DNA of 64,000 nt from Takakia lepidozioides (lineage: Eukaryota; Streptophyta; Takakiopsida; Takakiales; Takakiaceae): assembly GCA_030704615.1 (NCBI GenBank), contig CM060733.1:73098001-73162000 (forward strand). Reading direction: 5' to 3'. Of this stretch, positions 20,942 to 31,709 are shown in pieces. The notes below the pieces were generated by a model. The model was not told the origin of the DNA. It saw only the letters and a program-made list of their open reading frames with translations, and made no database searches. Numbering within the stretch: position 1 is the first letter of the stretch; each line of letters opens with the position of its first letter. The position numbers and the translations under genes were made by a program.

Positions 20942-23900
20942 ATGAACTGCAATAGTGGGTGTCATCATGCAAAAAGACAAACTGGGTCGTCGAAGTACTT
21001 ACCCGGTACAGCAGCCAAAATTAATTGGGGGACCATTAATACATCCAAGAAACAGGTAACGGAACCCTTTACACGAACAACAAATGGGGACCTTTGCCAC
21101 TTGTGCTGTCCTAGAGGACATTCCAGGTGGGAATGTCCACTGAGGGGGGTAAAATTTGGAAGTTACCTGAGGAGGCAACAGCCAATAAGAAATGTGAATT
21201 TCATGCAGGTGGTTCCCTCCAAGAAACAAGAACAAGAAATTAGAAAAGTTCTGAGCGGAAGAGTCGGGGTTGCTCCGGATAACCAGCGTTTTGACGGGAA
21301 GGGCAATCAAAGCTATAGCTTTGTAGCTATGGCGGATATTACAGACTACATGTTAGCTTTACTTCTCACGCAGTGGCGCAAGGACGGACGGATTGAAAGA
21401 ACATTCTCTCTCACCCACTATCTGCAAGCCCCACAGGCTTACACGCACTTACTCGTTCCTTTCTGTGCCAACCATACATTTATGCTCTATGCCCTGCAAG
21501 CTTTCCTACAGCTGTTTCAAACAAGGCCTTCTTGTTTTGTCTAGGATGAAGAGAGTTAGGGGAATGGAGGATATCAGGGTGAAGAGCACCACAATTCTGC
21601 AAAAGCAAACAATTGCTACACCACAGGCAGTGCAGCTACTGAAGGAGTTGCGATTGGAAGGGCTGCTACGCAAGGAATGGTCCTTGCATCATCGGAAGTA
21701 TATGATTCAATTTATTCAGAACTTTGAGCCTCGGACAGGAGTTATACAGGTGAGGGGAGTAGATATAGAGATTACTCCCTAGTACTTGCAACAACTGTTT
21801 GAATTGCCATCTGGGCATGTGAGTGTGGATGAACACAGGGCAAGATTGCAAATGGTCAATTTGTTCCAAGAAGCGAGTTTCTTTAAAACTCAAGGATACA
21901 CCTGTACCAAGGCCGAGTACCCAAGGCTAAGAGAAGTTGGCCAAATACTGAACGTTCTGTTTGCTATGAAACAGAACCAACAGTACCTTAACAGATCATT
22001 CACAAAGGAGATACTGAAAGCCTTGAGGGGAGAGGATGTGGCTTGGGCGGAGTTAATGTACAATGGTCTAGTGGAAGAGATGAAGCGGTTACAGGGCACT
22101 GTTGCTAAGTCTCCAATCATAGTGTCTGGCCCAATAATTGCGCAAATTATCTTTGATTCTTGCATACTTGATGCGCGAGAACGCAAGGAGATGGGAGTGT
22201 TTGAGACAGTCACAACTGCGATTGAGGAGCAGGGCTCTTTACATGGTGAAGGAGGATTGGAGGGGCAGCACCAGTCCAAGAGGCAGAAGCGGGACACGAC
22301 TATAGTGGCAGATCCACTAGCTTCAGAGAATCTGCAAAATGATAATGTTTCTATAGCTCTTGTGCAGGATGGGGAACAGCAGCACAGAGGGCTGTTATTA
22401 CTGGAAGCACGGCCTTTGGAAAGGGAAGAAGAAGTCACTTCGGTACCACAGCCATCACAGCCAGTTGACTCGGTTGTCTCAGAGGTCCCTCAGTTAGTAC
22501 ATGCTGTTGCACCAGAGCCTATTGCTCTGGAAGGAGAAGGGTTGGACATTCCCACTACAGAGCAGGTAGTGGAAGAAATTGAGAAGGGTGACCTTCTCTA
22601 TGAAAACTCTGGCTCGGTCAGGAACCAGTGGTACCAGAGGTACAGAGTTTGTCCAAGGAAATCCCTACTATGCATGTGATACCCGAACCTGTGGAGGAGG
22701 TTCTAGGGGTAGGGTGTAAGGGTACTACAACACCTATGGAGAATGAGGTCATAGAGGAAGAAGATCTTGTGGGAACATAGCCTGAATGGTTGGTGAAACA
22801 TCACACTGTGGAGAATCAAGGGGACCATCAACAAGTTTCCCATGAAGACCCACAACAGGCCATGCTTATGAGTTCTATAAGCAGGACACTCAATTTGTTG
22901 GGCACATATGTAAAATCCCATGTTCCATCTACACAATTGGCGGCTTTAAGGGAAGAACTCAAGTAGGAGTTTGAGGCTAGAATTGCCACTGAATGTGCAA
23001 ACAAGGTGGATATGGAGGCCAACCTCAAGTTGCAGAAAGAGTTGGAGGACACGAAGGCTGCCCTGCAGCTAGCAAAGGGGAATCTGATGAAGCGGGTCTG
23101 GAGCAGGAGAAGTTGCATGAAGCACATAAGCAACAACTATACCAATTGCAGGTGAAGCATGAGGGCAAGTTGCAGGAAGTGAACGTGCTACATACAGAGT
23201 TGGAGGCAGTTCATCAGAAAATGACCATTCAATGTGCCACACTAACAACTGCTCTAGAGCAAACTGCATTAGAAGTTAACAGACAAGCAGAGAGATGTAT
23301 GATGGTGGAGGCTGAGACAGTAGAGCAAGGGAAACTCATTGCTGATTTGAAGGCTACTATCCGTCGCAATGAGGATACTTTCCAACATTACAGTCAAGTT
23401 AAGGCTGAGAAAGAAAGGTACATCCTAAAGTTGCAACAAACACTCACGGGCCACAAGAATGAACTTTATGTGGCTAACAAGACTCGGAAAGAAGCCAATA
23501 ATCTGGCTGTTGCCTATGCGGCCCTGGTTGAACCTCATGCAAAGCGCATGGAGGCTTTACAGCAGCAGTTAGATGTGTACAGACTTAAGGAGGAGCAGGT
23601 TCTCAGGGGTGCTACACAGGACTTGGTGGATAATCATCTTATGCAAGTATGGTTAACACAAGGGCCGGGGGAAGGGAAGGCACCCCGAAAGCTCACCCAG
23701 GGGGAGATGAATGATCTCAGGTTGCAGGTACAGAACATTGCCACAACTACTATAGATAGTAGGATAGCAGAGTTACATGATGATGTGGAAGGGCTGCAGA
23801 CTCAAGTAGATGACTTGAGTTCCAACATTGACAAATGAGTCTTTGTTCCTGAGGAGCAGCTGGTGGCTACTTATTTGCATGCCATGACTCTGATTTTTCA

Positions 23901-25080
23901 GTCTTCATCACAAGAGGTGCAGGAGTTGCCAACAATAGGAGGGACAGTGGCGGCAATATCACAGCCCCACAGCAGGTGGCTGACACTGTTGATCCCATGG
24001 CAATGCCACAATCAGAGGTTTGGGGGGATGCTGCTTTTCACCCACCTAGGACTCCTGCTGCACTAGAGTACAATTGGGCTATGATTATGCCCTTCAACCA
24101 AATTCCCATTGTGATGGATTTGGCTTGGAAGGAATTCAGTCCTCCACAGTCTTTGGCACACTATTACCAAATCATGCGCATTTGGCAACTCGGACTAAGG
24201 TTCTTCCAAACAATTGACCCATTGAGGATCATCATTTTGCAAGGTACTAGTCTGAGGCAGGCACCATGCTGAAGGAATTAATTGCCTTCCAGGTTGTTCA
24301 TGGGTACATCTACACCAAGACCAAGGAGGTATCTAGTTTGGTCATGGGCTGTGGATTGTACTATGCTGCTTGTTTCCTTGCACGTTATCACATTGAGCAG
24401 CAGAAGATGCAGTCACGATTTCTGAGTTATTCCAGTGGAGATCATTGGGTCTTACCTTCAGTTCCACCCCATATGTATCTGTATGATGCGAAAATCATGA
24501 TGCAGAAGGATTCCCAACTTCGTTCATGGTTTAATTTGGCTTGGAACAACTTGGCCAAAGAGAAATTGGGCCCTGATGATATTTTTTATAAGGGGCATGA
24601 AGCCTGGAAATACTTGCACTGTTCCAAAGTCGTTGGCACACCTCTTACCTATACGGCCAATGAGTTCAGGGAGTTCACTCATTTTGCTTGCAAGCAATTA
24701 AAGCAAGTAGTACAGTTTAAGCTTCCCGACATGGTGGGCCAACACTGTATGCCACGCAGGATTACTGAGGAGCCACTTAAAGTCCGCCACTGAAACACCT
24801 CAGGGGGGAAGATGATTTTGATACTACTGGTTTAGTGGAGGGCGATTTTGACATGGCGGAGGAGTATGAATTAGCAATGGCGGACAAAAGACAACGGGGA
24901 TCTCCTATACCACAACATTTACCTCTTTCTCAAACTAACGCAGGGTTGGCAGTTCCAGCTAGTCGACACTCATCTCCACCAACCAATGACAGGGCTCGGG
25001 CTCGCACACAGAGCCCTCCAAGGGACTCTCACCGACAGAAGGGTGCTCGCTCACAAAGGTTTGTTGAACCTAAACAGTAA
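20942..25080 (+). pseudogene. Large 3' ORF region of the gypsy element (zinc knuckle, coiled coil)
   Basis: This is a 4.1-kb coding region between integrase and the 3' LTR, broken by several stops and shifts. It begins with a zinc knuckle (C-H-L-C-C-P-R-G-H-S-R-W-E-C), followed by about 450 residues shared with 5758-6968. A segment rich in E, Q, K and L (22993-23838) is a clear long coiled coil. Then 24266-24793 has an unrecognised globular-looking region with many aromatic residues, and a final acidic, then Arg/Ser-rich tail ends at 25080. Stops include TAG at 21780-21782, where the sibling has CAG, and TGA at about 23836. Its position right before a polypurine tract shows it is a true 3' ORF. 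Function unknown. Confidence 0.6.
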
Positions 25081-25101
25081 ACCGTGAGGACACGGCTTTT
25101 T

Positions 25102-25115
25102 GAGAGGGAGAGGGG
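25102..25115 (+). other. Polypurine tract of the gypsy element
   Basis: GAGAGGGAGAGGGG lies 3 bp before the LTR start TGTTAGAGGG. That is the expected place for the plus-strand primer, and it fixes the following repeat as a 3' LTR. Confidence 0.75.
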
Positions 25116-25118
25116 TAA

Positions 25119-26153
25119 TGTTAGAGGGCAGTCTGGGACTTAGACAGTTTTACGGGTTCTGTGGGGTACCCTTAATTTTTGCGCAAACTTACGGATGGTA
25201 GACTTAGACCAACAGAGGCCTTAGGGGTGACAAGCACAGGCTTAGAGGGTGGTAGACAGGCTTACACACTTAGTCACAGTCTTACACAGTCGTACACAAC
25301 CTATCATAGTCTATCACAGCCATACACAGCCTTACACAGCCCGACACAGTCTTACACAGCCTATCACAGTTAGTCACAGTCTATCACAGCTCGACACAGC
25401 TTTGCACAGCCAGTCACAGCCCGACACAGCACGACACAGCTTTACACAGCCAGTCACAGCTCGGCACAGTCATAGCCCGACACAGCTTGGCACAGTCCGT
25501 CACAACGTACGTAGGGAACGGTTATCATTGGCAGGGAACGACTGTGTGGGAACGACATCTGCAGAGGGAACGTGTTTACTTCTTGAGATGACAGTTAGTT
25601 AGTTAGACGGTTAGAACAGCTTGCGGGTAAATTAGGCAGAGTAGCAACTTGGAGAGGACACTTCATAGGGAGCACTTCTGGGTCATTCACAAGGGGAGAT
25701 CAGGCGGAGAGCAGGAACGGGAGCAAGGATGGAGAGCACGGTGAAGATGGAGAGATGATCAGTAGATTCTCGTTACATGCAAAGCTGTAGTGATACTGTA
25801 GAGCAGATTAGAGACACCATGGCTTCGGCCTGATACCTGATAAATCTTAATCTGATACTTATTCGATACAATCACCCTGTGTAGAGAGACTTGAGTGAAG
25901 CTGTGGAATGAATGGATGACTGAATGGAACCTGATAGATACTGAAGCAATCTGATGCTTGAGTATACACAGTAAGGTAATTTGCTAACATGAGGCAAGAA
26001 GAAATACAAACAGGAAGCACAACCATGATTCACTAGCTGTAGGTCATGACTGATTGCTCTGAGCGGGATGAGTGCTTAGAGATATCCAACTCTTCTATCT
26101 TGGAGTTCCCACCTCGGATAGCGAAGGGATGGGTGAGTAAAAGCCGCTCGACA
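25119..26153 (+). mobile_element. 3' LTR of the gypsy element
   Basis: This LTR starts TGTTAGAGGG and ends CTCGACA. It is closely similar to 27047-28006, with scattered differences and indels (1035 against 960 bp). Inside are short TCACAGCC-type tandem repeats (25260-25510). It is preceded by a polypurine tract. The sequence after its end differs from the primer-binding-like sequence after the second LTR, so this is a right-hand LTR. Confidence 0.8.
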
Positions 26154-26852
26154 TGGACGACATGTGCTTGACCTTGCATAATTTCCAAGTTGAGCGGAGG
26201 AATAGGTCTGCTCGCACGTTAACATTCGGGGCAGGAGGCAATGAGGGCATGGTGCTGCAGCTTGCATCTGTGCTGCTGTATGAAGCAGTAACCTTGCGAG
26301 AGGGGGTTGCAAACACTGAGATCAAATGCTTAAAGTGCGATTGGTTTCAATTAGTCATCCATAGATTGGCCACAAAAGGTTCGTCCACCAGTTGGCCGGA
26401 GCCGAGGGAGGGAATTGACGCGTTTCTTCAAAGGCACGTACTAACTAACCCTTCACACCGTTTGCCAAGGGGGACAAAAGCAGGGGCGGATCTAGTTTTA
26501 ATTGACCTCCCCAATGGGCAAGTCGTCAAAGGTAGTGGCCGAGACAATGTTGTTGCAAGCTGGAACAACAAGAGCAAGGATACAGTTCCTCATGCATTGG
26601 CACTGACATCCTCCATATTGAAAGACAAAGGGTGCCTTGTGATGTTCTGCAAGGGGGATGCAAAGACATAAATTGAGGTCCGGAGATGCGTTGGGCCGGC
26701 CAGGCCATTCAAATTTATTAAAAAAAAAATGGACTTGCCTCAATCGAATTCCATTGCAAACTGGAGATGTTGGCGAACCACAGGTGGGTTTACCATCTTC
26801 AATTGAAACGCATGCCATGAAGTTTGTGCTTAAAATGTTCGCAAAGGATTAA
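26154..26852 (+). pseudogene. Methyltransferase-like protein, copy c (N-terminal half)
   Basis: The frame to 26671 contains A-D-L-V-L-I-D-L-P-N-G-Q, the same place and form as DIPDG in copy a. It then has S-I-L-K-D-K-G-C-L-V-M-F. After a shift near 26660 the frame to 26852 gives L-L-K-K-K-W-T-C-L-N, matching L-L-K-K-W-F-C-I-N of copy a and K-L-W-T-C-V-N of copy d. The 5' side is cut by the LTR, and the exon with R-S-P-A-F-I-Q-T and motif I is absent. Two or three hyphenated-palindrome motifs of another family follow at 26915-27021. Confidence 0.5.
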
Positions 26853-26914
26853 AATGATAAGTGTAAGCCCACGGTATGTCTTTCATAGAACATCACCTTC
26901 CAGCAGTTGCCCAG

Positions 26915-27021
26915 TAATAGTCGGTAACGACTATTACCAACAGTGGCGGGGCAATTCATTTTGTCGGTGCCGACCGGTTCTACGATGGCACCGGTGGGGA
27001 ACATAGTCGGTGGCAACTATG
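26915..27021. repeat. ATAGTCGG...ACTAT palindromes, small cluster
   Basis: TAATAGTCGG and CGACTATTA (26915-26936), GTCGGTGCCGAC (26963-26974) and CATAGTCGG...AACTATG (27002-27021) are dyads of the type repeated at 31.09-31.65 kb. Confidence 0.7.
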
Positions 27022-27046
27022 TTGCACGCTTTGAGTGGTCGGTGAG

Positions 27047-28006
27047 TGTTAGAGGGCTGTCTGGGACTTAGACAGTTTTATGGGTTCTGTGGGATACCCT
27101 TAATTTTGCACAGACTTACGGATGGTAGACTTAGACCAACAGAGGCCTTAGGGGTGACAGACACAGGCCTTAGGGGTGGTAGACAGGCTTACATAGTCAG
27201 TCACAGCCTATCATAGTCTATCACAACCCGACACAGCCCGACACAGTCAACCACAGCCAGACACAGCCTCACACAGCCAGTCACAGCCCGACACAGCTTC
27301 ACACAGCCAGTCACAGCTCGGCACAGTCACAGCCCGACACAGTTTGGCACAGCCCGTCACAACATTCACAGGGAATGGTTATTGTTGGCAAGGAACGACT
27401 ATGTGGGAATGACATCTGCAGAGGGAATGTGCATTCTGTCTTGAATGACAATTAGTTAGTTAGGCGGTTAGAACAGCTTGCCGGTAGAATAGGCAGAGTA
27501 GCAACAGGGAGGGGGACACTTCTTGGATCACGACTTGGTCATTGTGGGAAGGGAGCACAAACTTGAGCACAATGATGGAGAGCACGGTGAAGGAGGAGAG
27601 ACGATCTGTTGATGCTTGATTCATGCAAGCTGTAGAGATGTACTGTAGAGCAGATTAGAGACACCATGGCTACGGCCTGATACTTAATAGACAATAATCT
27701 GATACATATTTGATATACTCACACTGTGTAGAGAGACCTGAGTGAAGCTGTGGAATGAATGGATGGATGGGTGGATGGAACCTGGTAGATTGCTGAAGCA
27801 ATCTGATACTTAATTATAGACAGTAAGGTAACTTACTAACATGAATGCGAGAAGGAATACAAATAAGAAGCACCCCCATGATACACTAGCTGTAGGTCAT
27901 GACTGATTGTTCTGAGCGGGCTGAGTGCTTAGAGATTTCCAACTCTTCTATCTTGGAGTTCCCACCTCGGATAGCGAAGGGATGGGTGAGTAAAAGCCGC
28001 TCGACA
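27047..28006 (+). mobile_element. 5' LTR of a second gypsy copy
   Basis: This starts TGTTAGAGGG and ends CTCGACA, homologous to 25119-26153, with the TCACAGCC repeats at about 27190-27365. The sequence that follows looks like a primer binding site, so this is a left-hand LTR. The two LTRs therefore belong to two head-to-tail elements, not one. Confidence 0.8.
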
Positions 28007-28024
28007 TTTGGCGACCATACTGGG
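28007..28024 (+). other. Candidate primer binding site
   Basis: TTTGGCGACCATACTGGG directly follows the LTR end. TGGCG-beginning sequences here are typical of plant gypsy elements. The tRNA was not identified. Confidence 0.5.
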
Positions 28025-29338
28025 GAACTGAGTCAAGAACAAACAAATGTGACAAGCATCTGGTGGGATCATGGTGGTTGGAGAATCAAAGAATTTGATG
28101 TGAATCAAATTCCCTGTGGAACTGAGAAAGAAAGATTGTCCAAACAAGTCTTTCAGAGGTTCTTGGAATTGCCAGACGGTTGCAAAGAAAACATTCTTAA
28201 GAGAGTGCATGATGCTGATCCAGAGTGGGGTCTGGAGAAAGGAGTGATAAAGATTTATCAAGTGGCCTGTAGAGGGAGAGTAAGTTAGTTACCAACACTG
28301 GTTTATGTGATAGCATTGCTATCCATTAAACGAGTGGAGTTTGAAAGCTGGGAGGAACGGAAAGTGAATGTTTATGCATGAAGAACTTGTACTGGTAAAG
28401 AACTGGATTCCTAAGGATATCCTGTGGATCAAACTTACACCAAGAATAATTTTTCAAACGTGCATGCCATATGGTTATATGGTAACGGAGTCTTTTAGTA
28501 TAGCCAAGGGTGCATTAAAGCTTGAAAAAAATCCAGGCATATACGAGAGATACTACAGAAGAGAGTTTTGGTTATTGCCTCATTAAAGATATGAAAGACA
28601 TGGGACATGGGTGATGAAAGAGAATCTAGACTCCACAGATATTCAGCAAAGAGAAAAAGTTATTTGAAAGCTAATTATCCATATCTCTGGGAGAGAGGAA
28701 TAGACATAGGGGAATCATCTGGACCGCTCACACCATTAAGACCAGGGAGTACATCACCCATACCAGAGGAACCAGAGTTGGATGCCACTCCTTCTTATTC
28801 TTTACAAGAAAGATTAAGGGATTTGGTACAGGAAGAAGATCATCCACGAGAAGAAAGATTTGAGGTACATCCCTGGATTAAAGATTTGACAAAAATCTTT
28901 GATCAGAGTTGGCATTGAACACCAAAAGCAGGAACTCCAGTTTCCGAAGCACAAGACAAAGAAGGAGAGGATGATGTGGCAGAGCCAATGGAGAGTTCAG
29001 ACTCTCCAACACCACTTCAGTTGAGTTATATGAGTGAGGAAGAAGAAATCCAAGAGAAGAACTTGGAAGATGAAAACAGAGAGAAGAATTTGGAAGATGA
29101 AGAGTATGAAGAAGTAGACCCAACAGTTGAGGTTGAGACTACAACCAGGACATCCCAACCTGTTGGACTTGGATCAAGTAGAGCACTTGGATCACAGGCC
29201 AACAAAGGTGCCGGCTCAGGGGGAACAGGCGGGCAGCTTGGATCTGGCTTTGGGGGGACAGGGAGTGTGGGAAGTAGTGCAACTAGAGCTGGGGATACTG
29301 TCCATTTTGATGCATTGGGAGAACTCGGTAGAGTATGA
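28007..29338 (+). pseudogene. Gypsy 5' internal region, gag-like leader ORFs
   Basis: Frames at 27899-28288, 28368-28586, 28607-28918 and 28976-29338 probably derive from one reading frame broken by stops. The first begins at the LTR end with D-H-T-G-E-L-S and includes W-W-D-H-G-G-W. Later parts are Pro/Glu-rich, then acidic (E-E-E-E...), then Gly-rich. No zinc knuckle or protease is visible before the sequence switches near 29345 to a minus-strand CACTA transposase. The position suggests Gag, but no conserved Gag motif was recognised. Confidence 0.45.
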
Positions 29339-29344
29339 AGAGGC

Positions 29345-30387
29345 CTCATCATCTCGTTTCATGGTGGCATTCCGGCCCACCATGTGTGACCTCACCCATG
29401 TACACAAGAACAGAATTGGGTGAAGAATTCCGTAATCCAGTTGAATTATTTCTCTTACAACACCCACATATTCCAATTGGGATAACATTCGTCTGGACAT
29501 ACCTGCTCTGTTTTCGCTTTCCTGATGGAATACTTGAGCAACTCCAGAATCAAATGTCACCCTGTCTCTGGCGCCAGTCCCATCACTTATTGCTTGAAAG
29601 TGATTGCCGTAAGCATACATGGACTTGAAGCCCAATGACTGTACTGCTGGTGGTATACATAAATGGCATATGTCCAAATCATAGGACTCACCTGAACTCA
29701 CCTTGCGTTGGACAGCACCTTCAATCCATTCATGGAATGGAGCCAGTAAGCGCATATCTGTTGGGTATGGAATTTCTCCATTGTGGTGGTCTTGGTCTTG
29801 TCCACAAAGGTATGTTGTTCTGAACTCAGTGCGGGATGCTTCTATGAGTGCCATCTCCTCTTCATAGGCCCTATCCAAATGAGAATTGCAAATTAGGATT
29901 ACAGCTTATACCATTGGCAGAAATGAAACACACAGGATATGATAAGCAACATACTTACTCAAGGAATGGTTTCATGCAATCTGTGTTGTGCAAAATATAC
30001 TCGTGTGCACTGTCTCGTTCTTGAATGATGAGGACTCGTACAGTTCCCAATCCTTCAACCACCTCCCCACTAACTGAGTCTTCTTCATTGGAGTCCCACA
30101 CCCTTCGGCTTGTAGCATGAAATTCAGCCATATACTCAGTTAGAAACCCTAGGGCCTCATCCAAAGCATACCCTTCCGCCATGCTCCCTTCAGGTCGGCT
30201 CATATTCCTTACATAGCCTTTTAATGTCTTCATATACCGTTCCATAGGATACATCCAACGGCTAGACACGGGACCACACACCTCCAATTCGTCCACAAGG
30301 TGTACAAACAAGTGAGTCATGATATCAAAAAATGACGGAGGGAATTCTTTCTCCAGCAGACACATAGTGATTGCAACATCTTCTTAA
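29345..30387 (-). pseudogene. CACTA (En/Spm) TNP2-type transposase, C-terminal part
   Basis: Minus-strand frames 30365-29955 and 29878-29345 encode two domains in the order found in plant CACTA transposases. First is a DUF4218-like block: C-L-L-E-K-E-F-P-P-S-F-F, then H-L-V-D-E-L-E-V-C-G-P-V, then R-W-M-Y-P-M-E-R-Y. Then comes a DUF4216-like block: S-M-Y-A-Y-G-N-H, T-F-D-S-G-V-A, L-E-Y-V-G-V, L-D-Y-G. A short intron-like gap separates them. The catalytic N-terminal part is missing: the sequence begins at 30387, directly against a gypsy reverse transcriptase fragment. Confidence 0.8.
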
Positions 30388-30390
30388 AGA

Positions 30391-30783
30391 CATGACTTTG
30401 TATGCATAAACACCCCAGTCTGTGATGAAAGCTGTCTTTCCCTGGTCTTCTTCCGCCACTTGCACTTGGTTATACCCACTGAAGCCATCCATGAATGAGT
30501 ACATCTCATGGCCTGCCACAGTATCCAGTACAGCTTCTGTGAATGGCAAGGGAAAGAGATCTTTCTTTGTACAAGCATTCAACTTCTTATAATTCACACA
30601 AACTCTCAGTTTACCATTCTTCTTGGGAACTATCACAATGGGTGACAACCAAGTTGTATACTCTATTGGGTATATGAACTTAGCCTCAGCCAGCTTCTTA
30701 ATCTCTTCCCCTACCTTACGTGCATAGTTGGGATTCATCTTGTACCTTGTCGACTCAACAACTGGCTTGCCGTGCTGCAATGG
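30391..30783 (-). pseudogene. Gypsy reverse transcriptase, N-terminal half
   Basis: The minus-strand frame shows the gypsy RT fingers and palm: S-P-I-V-I-V-P-K-K-N-G, R-V-C-V-N-Y-K-K-L-N, F-P-L-P-F, F-M-D-G-F-S-G-Y-N-Q, and T-A-F-I-T-D-W-G-V-Y-A-Y-K-V-M. It stops exactly where M-P-F-G-L would come. The plus-strand fragment at 12847 begins just after that motif, so the two are complementary halves of one RT type. Confidence 0.8.
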
Positions 30784-30794
30784 ATAACATTATG

Positions 30795-30900
30795 GAAGGC
30801 CGATGATTGCAAAATAGCCCTTGTCATGTCGTCTTTGTTGGCTGTGTAGAGGTCCACTTTTAAGACACCACTCCCGGTCTACCAGCTCGCATGCACGGAC
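30795..30900 (-). repeat. Unknown repeated ORF family G, fragment 1
   Basis: This is closely similar to 43110-43215 (same strand). The minus-strand frame includes K-V-D-L-Y-T-A-N-K-D-D-M-T-R-A. See the longer copies at 33.6 and 42.6 kb. No family recognised. Confidence 0.55.
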
Positions 30901-31092
30901 TCAGACATGTTCACATTTGGCATTGTTGTGTCCTCTTCCAGATCCAATCCCTGCAGGTAAAATCTCCATCATGAGAACTACATTTGCGTGTACAACGAAA
31001 AAGGCAAGGTCTTAAGGTGAGGTCCATCGAAACGATATCGAGCATGAAGTTATCGGCACCGTCGAATGCTTCATGACACATAATCCAATCTT

Positions 31093-31653
31093 AAAGTCGG
31101 TGCAGACTATAAGCTACCCACAATAGTGTCATGTCTTACGGTATAGTCGGTGCTGACTATAGAGGGAATGTTCTACTGAAGTGAGCTGCACAGATAGGAC
31201 GCTATGTTATAGTCGGTGCAGACTACAATCCACAATAGTGGCATTCCAACCGAGGCCGACGTTTGGAGGAATAATTTGCTACATGTTATGTTATAATCGG
31301 TGCAGACTATAAGCTGTGGACAATAGTGCCCTACGCTATGCTATCTTCGGTGCAGACTGTAGAACGAATGTTCTGCTGCAGTGAGCCAAACCTCATATGA
31401 TTAGAGAAAATGTATTCACATTAAGGATCAATATTAAAATCTAATGTCATAGTCGGTGCGAACTATAAGGTAAAACAGTGTCATTGCAACGCTATAGTCG
31501 GTGTAGACTACAGTGGAATAAGGTCTCCTCATATGTACTGTGCTTCATGTCACCGGAGCGACTATGAAAGCAAGGTTTTGCTCATGTGAGCGGATATACA
31601 TCCGCTCACGGATTCTTTTGCAAGTAGAAACCATAATAGTCGGTACAGACTAT
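31093..31653. repeat. Cluster of ATAGTCGGTGCAGACTAT palindromes
   Basis: Eight copies of a hyphenated palindrome (ATAGTC, GGTGCA or a variant, GACTAT) lie at about 31093, 31142, 31208, 31292, 31341, 31448, 31492 and 31636. Spacing is irregular at 44-144 bp, so this is not a simple tandem array. Substitutions are often matched in both arms or fall in the spacer. Confidence 0.8.
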
Positions 31654-31709
31654 GAAAGTTTCACTTTTGCTCACGTGAGCATAACTCGAAATAACTGGGC
31701 GTATGAAGA

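Noticed and set aside
25119-28006. The two LTRs as ends of a single element containing methyltransferase-like copy c
   Set aside because: A polypurine tract precedes the left LTR and a primer-binding-like sequence follows the right LTR, so they are the 3' LTR of one element and the 5' LTR of another.
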